Below, piece after piece: positions 1 to 6,166 of a DNA stretch of 8,670 nucleotides. A program made the position numbers and the translations under genes. Position 1 is the stretch's first letter; each line of letters starts with the position of its first letter. The stretch comes from JALZDI01 sp965653225 (GTDB lineage Bacteria; Actinomycetota; Actinomycetes; Propionibacteriales; Nocardioidaceae). A model generated the notes under the pieces. That model was not told the DNA's origin, made no database searches, and saw only the letters and a program-made list of their open reading frames with translations. Location: the NCBI GenBank assembly GCA_965653225.1, contig CBFGZI010000146.1, forward strand, positions 1 to 8,670, given 5' to 3'.

Positions 1-255
1 CACAACACCCGGTCACATGGCCAGTGGCACGGCGGCGGCGGCGCTGACGCTGGCCGGCCGTGCGCTCCCGGTTGGCCCTGGCACCCGGCTCCCGGGCGGG
101 TCCACGAGACCCGGTGACATGGCAGGTGGTCACTTCCCGCGGGTCATGCGCCCGGGGAACCGCCCACGACACCCGGTCACATGGCGTGTGGCGCGGCGGC
201 GGTGACGCTTGGCCGACCACCCGCCACGCGGCCCGAAGCGGTCACGCGCCCGAGG
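1..255. repeat. Degenerate direct-repeat cluster in non-coding DNA
   Basis: A 21-bp element close to CACGACACCCGGTCACATGGC occurs three times, at 1-21, 103-123 and 165-185, with one to three differences between copies. The first and third copies are each followed by a similar GC-rich stretch ending in TGACGCTGGCC or TGACGCTTGGCC (about 24-55 and 188-214), so the repeated unit is at least 50 bp there. A second short element, GGTCAYGCGCCCGRGG, occurs at 142-157 and 240-255. The middle copy overlaps a small inverted repeat (CGGGTC at 97-102, GACCCG at 108-113). The short open frames here change register between copies and show no family features, so I treat the region as non-coding. The array may continue beyond the left edge. 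Its function is unknown. Confidence 0.6.
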
Positions 256-339
256 CAGCTACGACGGCGACCGCCAGCCGGCAGACCAAGGCAACACCGC
301 GCGGGAATCCCCCGTCACTGCCGCTTTTGACCACGAGCG

Positions 340-398
340 GCGGGAAACGCCCGCACCCAAACCAACGTGTGCGGTAACCCCCACCCACTCAACCGCAC
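340..398. terminator. Small hairpins downstream of the AI-2E-family gene, possible operon terminator
   Basis: Two inverted repeats lie just beyond the stop codon of the minus-strand operon. GTGCGGT (369-375) pairs with ACCGCAC (392-398) across a 16-nt loop, and GCGGG (340-344) pairs with CCCGC (350-354) across 5 nt. A third, GCCGCT/AGCGGC (320-325/336-341), competes with the second. None has a clear U-tract on the minus-strand transcript. Their place fits transcription termination, but the stems are short, so the call is tentative. Confidence 0.3.
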
Positions 399-413
399 CA
401 CGCGAACGCGCCC

Positions 414-1514
414 TCAGGTCAACGGCCCCGTATCCGCATCCGCCTCCGCAGCCGCCACCTCCGGCGGAGCATCGACTTCGGGCCCAGCGAGATGACGCAC
501 GACAGCATTGAGAGAAGCGACCACCGGAACCGCCACGAGGGCACCGACGACGCCCGCGATCAGCACACCCGCGGCCACGGCCAGGATCACCGCCAGCGGA
601 TGCACGCTGACCGCACGACCCATCAGGAACGGCTGCAGCAGGTGCGACTCGATCTGCTGCACCACCAGCACACCGCCGAGCATCAGCAGCGCGATCAGCG
701 GCCCCTGCGCCACCAGCGCGACGATCACGGCGACGAAGCCCGACACCAGCGCACCCACGATCGGCACGAACGCGCCGAGGAACACCAGCACGCCGATCGG
801 GAACGCCAGCGGAACCCCCAGCAGCAGCGCGATCAGCATGACGCCGAGCGCGTCGACCATCGCGACGATCACCGTCGCCCGCACGAACGCCGTCAGCGAG
901 GCCCAGGCCACCCGGCCGGACGAGTCGACCCGCTGCCGGGCGCTGCGCGGGAACAGCCGGGTGAGGAACGTCCAGATCTTCTCGCCGTCGTACAGGAAGA
1001 AGAACAGCGAGAACAGCACGATGAAGAAGCCCGCCACCAGGTTCCCCAGCGCGGTTCCGAGGGACGTCGCGCTCGACACGATCGCCTCGTTGCTCGAGGT
1101 GACCGCGTCGCGCGCCTGCTGCAGCAGACTGGTCAGCTGCGCGTCCGAGAGGTTCAGCGGCCCGGTACGCAGCCACTGCTCGATCTGCTGCAGACCGCGC
1201 ACCACCTGGTCGGACAGGTCCTGGAACCCCTGGACGATCTGCTGTCCCACCAGCGTCAGCGCGGCACCGAGGAACAACAGCCCGGCCACCAGCACGATCC
1301 CGGCCGCCGGACCGCGGGTGAGCCGGCCGTGGTGCAGCCGGTTGACCACGGGTACGAGCAGCGCGGCCAGCAGCAGCGCGACGATCACCGGGATCGCGAC
1401 GACGCTGAGGTAGCTCACCAGCCAGCCGAGCACGCCGGCCGCCAGCACGATCACCAGGAACCGCCACGCCCAGGCGGCCGCCATCTCGACCCCGCGGGGA
1501 ATCTGCGCGCTCAT
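414..1514 (-). CDS. AI-2E/PerM-family (UPF0118) membrane transporter
   Basis: This encodes a 366-aa polytopic inner-membrane protein of the AI-2E transporter (PerM) family, whose members have been linked to autoinducer-2 export or ion/proton antiport; the substrate here cannot be read from sequence. Hydrophobic helices lie at about residues 15-34, 37-55, 70-90 and 150-172, with several more between about 208 and 340. An amphipathic, Gln-rich segment (about 91-148) separates the third and fourth helices, as is usual in the family. Family-typical C-terminal motifs are present: FLGAFVPIVGALVSG, and QQIESHLLQPFLMGRAVSVH, followed by a last hydrophobic stretch and an acidic, probably cytoplasmic tail. 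The ATG at 1514 overlaps the stop codon of the upstream ATPase gene by 4 nt (ATGA), and GGAGAGG lies 8 nt before it. The frame stays open further upstream, but that part overlaps the ATPase gene and lacks family features. Last gene of the metB operon. Confidence 0.88.
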   Translation of the reverse strand: MSAQIPRGVEMAAAWAWRFLVIVLAAGVLGWLVSYLSVVAIPVIVALLLAALLVPVVNRLHHGRLTRGPAAGIVLVAGLLFLGAALTLVGQQIVQGFQDLSDQVVRGLQQIEQWLRTGPLNLSDAQLTSLLQQARDAVTSSNEAIVSSATSLGTALGNLVAGFFIVLFSLFFFLYDGEKIWTFLTRLFPRSARQRVDSSGRVAWASLTAFVRATVIVAMVDALGVMLIALLLGVPLAFPIGVLVFLGAFVPIVGALVSGFVAVIVALVAQGPLIALLMLGGVLVVQQIESHLLQPFLMGRAVSVHPLAVILAVAAGVLIAGVVGALVAVPVVASLNAVVRHLAGPEVDAPPEVAAAEADADTGPLT

Positions 1515-2929
1515 CGTCGTGACCTCTCCACCCTCCCTGCGCGGGCTTGCTGTACGAGGGTGTGCAGCAGCGCCCTGGCCGCGTCCGGGTACTCCGCCGC
1601 CAGCAGCCCGGCGGCGGCCAGCACGTAGTCGCGGTCGACCGTGGTACGCGGCGCACGCGGCAGCTGCCACCCTCCCTCGATGTCGTGCCCACAGGACGCA
1701 CCCAGCACACGCTCGGCCAGCTCCGGCGGGTGGTGCCGCAGCACTCCCCCGGACCCGACCAGCAGGCCGACCTCGCGCAGGTCCTTGCCGGTGCGCTCCA
1801 CCAGCCGCCCGTCCGGACCGAACCGCACCTGCTGCCTGCCGGCGTGCCGGCGCAGCGCGAGGCCGACCGCGACGGTGGCCAGCCGCTCGTCGTAGGCGTG
1901 CTCGAGGTCGGAGTCGGGCAGGTACGACGGGTCCGCGTGCCGGCGCGCGGCCGCCCGGTGGAGCTCGTCGTACTCCTCCGGCTCGTCCAGCGCGTCGACC
2001 AGCCCCTCCTCGCGCCCGACCTCGACAGTGCCGACGGCGCTCCACCGCATGCCCAGGTCGCCCTCGACCGTGCGGCTCGCGGGCATCGGGGCGACCACCT
2101 GCCGCGACAGCCCGGCGTCCTCGGGGTCGAGCTCGACCACCGAGTGCACGTCGGTGGTCGCGCCTCCCACGTCCACCACGGCCACGCCACTCGAGTCGCC
2201 GACCACCTGCGCCAGCAGCTCTACCGCGGTGAGCACGATGTCCGGCGTCGCGCCGCGCACCATCGAGGTGAAGTCCGCGCGCGACGACAGGTTCTTGCCG
2301 CCGATCACATGCACCAGGAACATCGCGCGGATCGCCCTGCGGGCGGAGTCGGGGGCGAGCTCCCCGATCCGCGGCACCACGTTGTCAGCGCGCAGGTGTG
2401 GCACTCCCCGGTAGCTGAGGATCTCCGACGCCTCGGCCTGCGCGGCGACGTTGCCGGCTATCACGACCGGGACCGGCCAGGCGCTGGTCGCCAGCACCTT
2501 CGCCGCCGACAGCAGTGCCTCCGAGTTGCCGCCGTCGGTGCCGCCGACCAGCAGGACGACGTCGGGGTTGGCGTCTCCCAGGGCGCCGAGCGCGCCCTCA
2601 CCGAGCCCACCCGAGGCCACGTGCACCACCCGCCCGCCGCTGGACAGCGCCACCCGGCGGCCGGCCTCGGCGGTCACCAGCTCCTCGTTGCCGACCACGC
2701 CGATGCGCAGCCCGCCGCCGGCCGACGAGCAGGCCAGCACCTGCGCGTCCGCCGCCCCCGGGTGCTGCTCCGACAGCGACTCACGGCAGGCATCCCAGCC
2801 GTCGAGCACGTCGGAGTCGAGAGTCGTCGCGTGCGTCGCGGTGCCGAGCAGGCGGCCGTCGTCGACGTCGACCAGGGCGGCCTTGGTGAACGTCGACCCG
2901 AAGTCGACACAGGCGACGAGCCGGGTCAC
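1511..2929 (-). CDS. GlmL/MutL-family ASKHA ATPase (glutamate mutase-associated)
   Basis: This encodes a 472-aa protein of the glutamate-mutase L (MutL/GlmL) family, which belongs to the acetate kinase/Hsp70/actin ATPase fold. The phosphate-1 loop is DFGSTFTK (9-16). CSSAGGGLR (67-75), LVGGTDGGN (127-135) and ADNVVP (181-186) are family blocks. The phosphate-2 loop is VVDVGGATTD (251-260), followed by RTVEGDLGMRW (286-296), and the adenosine-type loop is LVGSGGVLRH (390-399). Relatives sit beside adenosylcobalamin-dependent aminomutases and are thought to assemble or reactivate them; that role is inferred in the literature from genome context. No mutase subunit gene is visible here. The GTG at 2929 is chosen because it overlaps the metB stop by 4 nt (GTGA) and is followed at once by the beta-strand leading into phosphate-1. 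The family assignment is firm. The partner enzyme is unknown, and the gene is not the DNA mismatch-repair mutL. Confidence 0.88.
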   Translation of the reverse strand: MTRLVACVDFGSTFTKAALVDVDDGRLLGTATHATTLDSDVLDGWDACRESLSEQHPGAADAQVLACSSAGGGLRIGVVGNEELVTAEAGRRVALSSGGRVVHVASGGLGEGALGALGDANPDVVLLVGGTDGGNSEALLSAAKVLATSAWPVPVVIAGNVAAQAEASEILSYRGVPHLRADNVVPRIGELAPDSARRAIRAMFLVHVIGGKNLSSRADFTSMVRGATPDIVLTAVELLAQVVGDSSGVAVVDVGGATTDVHSVVELDPEDAGLSRQVVAPMPASRTVEGDLGMRWSAVGTVEVGREEGLVDALDEPEEYDELHRAAARRHADPSYLPDSDLEHAYDERLATVAVGLALRRHAGRQQVRFGPDGRLVERTGKDLREVGLLVGSGGVLRHHPPELAERVLGASCGHDIEGGWQLPRAPRTTVDRDYVLAAAGLLAAEYPDAARALLHTLVQQARAGRVERSRR

Positions 2930-4101
2930 CGACCCGCCTGCTCCGCGGCCTCGTAGAAGGCTTGGGTCAGGTCGACGATTAGATCGTCGACGGTCTCGAT
3001 GCCGACGGACAGGCGTACCAGGTCGGCGGGCACCTCCAGCGGCGAGCCGGCCGCGGAGGCGTGCGTCATCCGGCCGGGATGCTCGATCAGCGACTCGATA
3101 CCGCCGAGCGACTCGCCGAGCGTGAACACCTTGGCGGCGTTGCACACCGCGACCGCGGCCTGCTCCCCGTCGCGGTGCCGGAACGACACCATGCCGCCGT
3201 ACCGCTTCATCTGCTTGCTCGCCAGCGCGTGTCCCGGGTGGGTCTCCAGCCCGGGGTAGATGACCTCGCTGACCTCGGACACCGACTGCAGGAACTCCAC
3301 GATCCGCTCGGCGTTGTCGCAGTGGCGGTCCATGCGTACGCCGAGGGTCTTCAGCCCGCGCAGGGTCAGGAAGGAGTCGAACGGCCCGGCGATCGCGCCG
3401 ATCGAGTTGTGGTGGAAATGCAGCCGGTCGGCGAGCTCGGCGTCGTTCACCACCAGGGCACCGCCGACCACGTCGGAGTGGCCGCCGCAGTACTTGGTGG
3501 TGGAGTGCACCACCACGTCGGCGCCCAGGGTGATCGGCTGCTGCAGGTACGGCGTGGCGAACGTGTTGTCGACGACCAGCAGCGCTCCGGCCTCGTGCGC
3601 GACGTCGGCCAGCGCGGCGATGTCGGCGATGCCGAGCAGCGGGTTGGTGGGCGTCTCGATCCAGACGATCTTGGTGCGGCCGGGCTCGACCGCGGCTCGC
3701 ACCGCGTCGGCGTCGGCGATGGGCGCGACCGAGTACGCCAGGCCCCACGGCTCGGCGACCTTGGAGAACAGCCGGTACGTCCCGCCGTAGGCGTCGTTCG
3801 GAATCACCACGTGGTCCCCGGGACGGCAGACCGTGCGCAGCAGCGTGTCCTCGGCGGACATGCCGCTGGCGAACGCGAACCCGTGCGTGCCCTGCTCGAG
3901 CGCGGCGATGCAGTCCTCGAGCTGGGTGCGCGTCGGGTTGGCGGTGCGGGAGTACTCGTAGCCCTCACGCAGCCCGCCGACGCCGTCCTGCTTGTAGGTG
4001 CTGGTGGCGTAGATCGGGCCGATCACCGCGCCGGTACGGGGGTCTGGCTCCTGGCCTGCGTGGATTGCACGCGTCTCGAAGCCGTGGTCCGGGTTGTCCA
4101 T
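2926..4101 (-). CDS. metB: Cystathionine gamma-synthase, PLP-dependent
   Basis: This encodes a 391-aa Cys/Met-metabolism PLP enzyme. Cystathionine gamma-synthase joins an activated homoserine (O-succinyl- or O-acetyl-homoserine) to cysteine, giving cystathionine for methionine synthesis in the cytoplasm. The lysine expected to form the Schiff base with PLP is K203 in HSTTKYCGGHSD. D178 in VVDNTFATP should contact the pyridine nitrogen, and YSRTANPTR (50-58) holds the phosphate-binding Tyr and Arg contributed by the neighbouring subunit. SLGGIESLIEHP and RLSVGIE are C-terminal family signatures. Length and the N-terminal TRAIHAGQEPDPRTGAV block match actinobacterial MetB. Cystathionine gamma-lyase is so similar that lyase activity cannot be excluded. 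The ATG at 4101 is the only possible start, because an in-frame TAG lies at 4111-4113. First gene of the operon, divergent from msrA. Confidence 0.92.
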   Translation of the reverse strand: MDNPDHGFETRAIHAGQEPDPRTGAVIGPIYATSTYKQDGVGGLREGYEYSRTANPTRTQLEDCIAALEQGTHGFAFASGMSAEDTLLRTVCRPGDHVVIPNDAYGGTYRLFSKVAEPWGLAYSVAPIADADAVRAAVEPGRTKIVWIETPTNPLLGIADIAALADVAHEAGALLVVDNTFATPYLQQPITLGADVVVHSTTKYCGGHSDVVGGALVVNDAELADRLHFHHNSIGAIAGPFDSFLTLRGLKTLGVRMDRHCDNAERIVEFLQSVSEVSEVIYPGLETHPGHALASKQMKRYGGMVSFRHRDGEQAAVAVCNAAKVFTLGESLGGIESLIEHPGRMTHASAAGSPLEVPADLVRLSVGIETVDDLIVDLTQAFYEAAEQAGR

Positions 4102-4113
4102 TCCCCGAGGCTA
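4099..4113 (-). promoter_or_regulatory. Possible leaderless start of metB with -10-like TAGCCT
   Basis: On the minus strand the metB ATG is preceded directly by GGGGA, which is too close to serve as a normal Shine-Dalgarno. TAGCCT at 4113-4108 fits the actinobacterial -10 pattern TANNNT and lies 6 nt before the A of the ATG, the spacing seen for leaderless transcripts. No convincing -35 hexamer is visible, so this is inferred from spacing only. Confidence 0.35.
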
Positions 4114-4136
4114 GCGTCGAGCCGCCGGCCTCCCTG

Positions 4137-4190
4137 CAGTCGCGTGTCATCTACGCCGCGAGCGGTGTGTCACAGGCTGACACGCGACTG
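4137..4190. promoter_or_regulatory. Nested inverted repeats in the metB-msrA divergent promoter region
   Basis: CAGTCGCGTGTCA (4137-4149) and TGACACGCGACTG (4178-4190) are a perfect 13-bp inverted repeat around a 28-nt centre. Inside it, GTGTCA (4167-4172) and TGACAC (4178-4183) form a second perfect inverted repeat with a 5-nt centre, so GTGTCA occurs three times: two direct copies 23 bp apart and one inverted. The element is 36 bp upstream of metB and 58 bp upstream of msrA. It looks like a regulator's operator with more than one half-site, able to act on both genes. I do not recognise it as the site of a known regulator. A transcript hairpin is a less likely alternative. Confidence 0.6.
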
Positions 4191-4239
4191 GCTGGCGCTT
4201 CGCGGCGTGGTGTGGAATGGGTGGCAGCGGCCATTCGTT

Positions 4240-4246
4240 GGAGGGG
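4240..4246 (+). promoter_or_regulatory. Strong Shine-Dalgarno of msrA
   Basis: GGAGGGG ends 2 nt before the ATG at 4249, with its GGAG core 5 nt from it. This fixes the msrA start, although the reading frame stays open far upstream as an antisense shadow of metB. Confidence 0.75.
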
Positions 4247-4248
4247 AC

Positions 4249-4890
4249 ATGCTCTTCGGACGCCACAAGACCGACCTGCCCGACGCCGAGCACGCCCTGC
4301 CCGGCCGCGACACCCGCACGTTCCGGGTGGGCGACCGGCACGCGGTGCTCGGCAACCCGATCGTCACCGACGTGCCCGAGGGGTACGAGGAGGCCGTGTT
4401 CGGCCTCGGCTGCTTCTGGGGGGAGGAGAAGACGTTCTGGGAGGTCCCGGGCGTGTGGACCACCTCGGTCGGGTACGCCGGCGGCATCACGCCGAACCCC
4501 ACGTACGAGGAGGTCTGCACCGGCCAGACCGGGCACGCCGAGGTCGTACGCGTGATCTATGACCCGGCGAAGGTGACCTACGCCGACCTGCTCAAGGTCT
4601 TCTGGGAGAACCACGACCCCACGCAGGGGATGCGGCAGGGCAACGACCGCGGCTCGCAGTACCGGTCGCTGATCCTGACCACCAGCCCGGAGCAGCAGGA
4701 GCAGGCCGAGCGGTCGCGCGACAGCTACCAGAAGGCGATGAGCGAGCGCGGGTACGGCGAGATCACCACCGTCATCGCGCCGCTGGGTGAGTACTACTAC
4801 GCCGAGGACTACCACCAGCAGTACCTGGTCAAGAACCCCGGCGGCTACTGCCCCCTGCACGCCACCGGCGTGAAGTACTCCAGCGTCTGA
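4249..4890 (+). CDS. msrA: Peptide-methionine (S)-S-oxide reductase MsrA
   Basis: This encodes a 213-aa cytoplasmic enzyme that reduces the S-epimer of methionine sulfoxide in proteins and free methionine, using thioredoxin. The catalytic motif GCFWGEE has its nucleophilic cysteine at C55, after an N-terminal extension of about 48 residues like that of the long (E. coli-type) enzymes. Other family blocks are VGYAGG, NPTYEEVCTGQTGHAEVV, FWENHDPTQGMRQGNDRGSQ, YRS, and YYYAEDYHQQYL. C201 in NPGGYCPLH is the likely resolving cysteine. The second C-terminal recycling cysteine of the E. coli enzyme is absent, since the protein ends TGVKYSSV, so a two-cysteine thioredoxin-linked cycle is inferred. 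The strong ribosome binding site at 4240-4246 decides the start. The gene is divergent from metB and convergent with tetR. Confidence 0.96.
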   Translation: MLFGRHKTDLPDAEHALPGRDTRTFRVGDRHAVLGNPIVTDVPEGYEEAVFGLGCFWGEEKTFWEVPGVWTTSVGYAGGITPNPTYEEVCTGQTGHAEVVRVIYDPAKVTYADLLKVFWENHDPTQGMRQGNDRGSQYRSLILTTSPEQQEQAERSRDSYQKAMSERGYGEITTVIAPLGEYYYAEDYHQQYLVKNPGGYCPLHATGVKYSSV

Positions 4891-4924
4891 GGGGTCGGCG
4901 GTCGAGCACGCTGCCGAGGCCACC

Positions 4925-4982
4925 GGGCGTTGCGTCCGGCGAAGCGAGGGCTATGGCGCACCCTCCGACGGACGCAACGCCC
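4925..4982. terminator. 14-bp stem-loop between convergent msrA and tetR, likely bidirectional terminator
   Basis: GGGCGTTGCGTCCG (4925-4938) and CGGACGCAACGCCC (4969-4982) are perfect inverted repeats. The 30-nt apical region contains a second small hairpin (GAGGG 4946-4950 with CCCTC 4961-4965). It starts 34 bp after the msrA stop and ends 9 bp before the tetR stop, which suits a terminator used from both sides. Neither side has a U-tract, which is common for actinobacterial hairpin terminators. Confidence 0.7.
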
Positions 4983-4991
4983 AGCGGGCCG

Positions 4992-5630
4992 TCAGGTCGG
5001 CTCGACTCCGGCCGCGACCAGGTCGGCCACCTCACGCAGGTCGACGTCGGGACCCTCGACACGCGCCGAGTTGGTCTTCAGCAGCATCGCCGCCACGAAC
5101 GACTGCACCGCCGCGTCGAGCCGCGGATGTACGGCCGCCATCGACTCCGCCGCGATGACCGCGCGCCTCACCATCCGGAACAGGCCCTGGTAGAGCTCGG
5201 CCAGCCGCCGTCGCACCTCCGGATGGGTCTCGGACTCGCGCCAGATGATCGTGTCGAGCACCGGGGAGTCCTGCCCGCCGAGGTCGAGCTGCTCGGCCAG
5301 CGCCACCAGGGTCCCGGCCACGTCGCCCTGGGTCACGACGTCGTCGTGCTCGAGCAGCGGGTCGGGGGTGGTGAGGCGCTCGTCGAGCAGAGCGAGCAGT
5401 ACGTCGATCTTCTTCGGGAAGTAGTAGAAGACCAGGCCCTTGGGGACCCCGGCCCTCTTCGCGACGGCCGCCGTCGGCGTCGCGTCGAACCCGTCGCGGG
5501 CGAACAGCTGCTCGGCCGCGTCGAGGATGCGCTGCCGGCTGTCGGCCGAAGCCGGGCCGGTCGGCTCCTTCGGCGACCTCTTCGTGGGCTTCTTCGGATT
5601 CTTCGGAGCCCCGGGGCGCCGTCCCACCAT
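4992..5630 (-). CDS. TetR/AcrR-family transcriptional regulator
   Basis: This encodes a 212-aa DNA-binding regulator. Residues 31-78 form the TetR N-terminal domain: SRQRILDAAEQLFARDGFDA, then the helix-turn-helix TPTAAVAKRAGVPKGLVFYY, then FPKKIDVLLALL. The rest is an all-helical ligand-binding and dimerisation domain whose ligand cannot be predicted. The first 25 residues are a Lys/Arg/Pro-rich tail (PGAPKNPKKPTKRSPKEP), longer than usual, that may add non-specific DNA contact. The ATG at 5630 has AAGGGGA 10 nt upstream, a slightly long spacing. The gene follows the SPW-repeat gene on the same strand, 83 bp downstream. Likely targets are the palindrome at 5671-5697 upstream of itself and the TGACCG palindrome upstream of the SPW gene. 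Both assignments are inferred from position. Confidence 0.9.
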   Translation of the reverse strand: MVGRRPGAPKNPKKPTKRSPKEPTGPASADSRQRILDAAEQLFARDGFDATPTAAVAKRAGVPKGLVFYYFPKKIDVLLALLDERLTTPDPLLEHDDVVTQGDVAGTLVALAEQLDLGGQDSPVLDTIIWRESETHPEVRRRLAELYQGLFRMVRRAVIAAESMAAVHPRLDAAVQSFVAAMLLKTNSARVEGPDVDLREVADLVAAGVEPT

Positions 5631-5670
5631 GACCGCGTCGTCCCCTTACGCACCAGGTTGCAGATAGTGA

Positions 5671-5697
5671 TGCAGGGACAGGTGCGCTGTCCCTGCA
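5671..5697. promoter_or_regulatory. 27-bp perfect palindrome between the SPW gene and tetR: operator or terminator
   Basis: TGCAGGGACAG (5671-5681) and CTGTCCCTGCA (5687-5697) pair perfectly around GTGCG. The element starts 17 bp after the SPW stop codon and ends 41 bp before the tetR ATG. As DNA it could be an autoregulatory TetR operator: on the minus strand GGGACA (5693-5688) and CACTAT (5669-5664) are 18 bp apart and form a weak -35/-10 pair overlapped by the palindrome. As RNA it would be a compact 11-bp hairpin ending the SPW transcript, although no U-run follows. I lean slightly to the operator. Confidence 0.5.
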
Positions 5698-5713
5698 CCA
5701 GGGTAGGGGTGGA

Positions 5714-6073
5714 TCAGTGCTGCGGCGCCGCGCGCCCGCCACCGATGTGCCGCACGGCCGGAATCGCCGCCAGCCCGACCACCAACGAGACCAGACCGAC
5801 GATCCAGGACGTCCAGGCAGCACCCGTCATGCCGGCGTAGCCCAGGACCCACGGCGCGATGAACAGCAGTGCGCCGAGGGCAGCGTGCGCGTACTCCATC
5901 GAGTCCATGGTCCGCCCGGCCAGCGGCGCGAGCGACGCGGCCGCGATGAGCGCACCGAAGATGATCAGCGACCACATGGCCGCAGTGTCATGGGCGACCC
6001 ACAGCGGGGACAGCAGCGCGTACAGACCGGCAACGAGGCATACACCGTCCTGCCAGCGCGTCAGGCCCTTCAT
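5714..6073 (-). CDS. SPW-repeat integral membrane protein
   Basis: This encodes a 119-aa membrane protein with four predicted helices (about residues 10-28, 32-50, 62-80 and 87-105) arranged as two similar halves. Each half carries an SPW-like signature: LLSPLWV at 20-26 and FIAPWVLGY at 71-79. SPW-repeat proteins are small, poorly characterised membrane proteins, and no biochemical role is established that I can name. The ATG at 6073 has GGAGG 5 nt upstream. A second ATG at 6077 is in another frame and too close to GGAGG. The promoter-like sequence and TetR-type palindrome upstream, with tetR immediately downstream, suggest a regulated pair. The C-terminus (RHIGGGRAAPQH) is short and probably cytoplasmic. 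Confidence 0.85.
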   Translation of the reverse strand: MKGLTRWQDGVCLVAGLYALLSPLWVAHDTAAMWSLIIFGALIAAASLAPLAGRTMDSMEYAHAALGALLFIAPWVLGYAGMTGAAWTSWIVGLVSLVVGLAAIPAVRHIGGGRAAPQH

Positions 6074-6136
6074 ACATACCTCCACAGTTTCCGGGTCGTC
6101 GGCCCGAACCGGCGGCCACAACGATGTTCCGTCTCC

Positions 6137-6166
6137 TGAATACACCCTGACTGACCGCCCGGTCAA
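6137..6166 (-). promoter_or_regulatory. Putative SPW-gene promoter overlapped by a TetR-type operator
   Basis: On the minus strand TTGACC (6166-6161) and TATTCA (6142-6137) are separated by 18 bp, a plausible housekeeping-sigma promoter with a leader of roughly 57 nt. TGACCG-CC-CGGTCA (6152-6165) is a perfect palindrome with 6-bp arms that covers the -35 and part of the spacer. This architecture is typical of TetR-family repression by promoter occlusion. The adjacent tetR is the obvious candidate, though the palindrome differs from the one upstream of tetR itself. Confidence 0.6.

Noticed and set aside
1..185. CRISPR array
   Set aside because: Only three imperfect repeats, unequal spacing (102 and 62 bp), similarity extending into the spacers, and no cas genes.
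17..511. Short overlapping open frames in the left non-coding region
   Set aside because: They lie in or next to repeats, shift register between repeat copies, have no good ribosome binding sites and encode low-complexity Arg/Pro/Ala sequence.
492..1628. Plus-strand open frame of 378 codons rich in His, Arg, Gln and Asp
   Set aside because: It is the antisense shadow of the AI-2E-family gene; the odd composition is typical of GC-rich antisense frames.
1511..2929. DNA mismatch-repair MutL
   Set aside because: There is no GHKL ATPase motif; the protein has ASKHA phosphate loops of the GlmL family, which only shares the name.
1547..2956. Plus-strand open frame of 469 codons opposite the GlmL-type ATPase gene
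   Set aside because: No family features, and the minus strand has a full set of ASKHA motifs.
3061..4248. Long plus-strand open frame running into msrA that would give a much larger fusion protein
   Set aside because: This part is antisense to metB, which has all its PLP-enzyme motifs. The strong ribosome binding site at 4240-4246 marks the true msrA start.
4102..4248. SAM-type riboswitch upstream of metB
   Set aside because: The inverted repeats there do not form the multi-helix SAM aptamer, and the likely leader is absent or very short.
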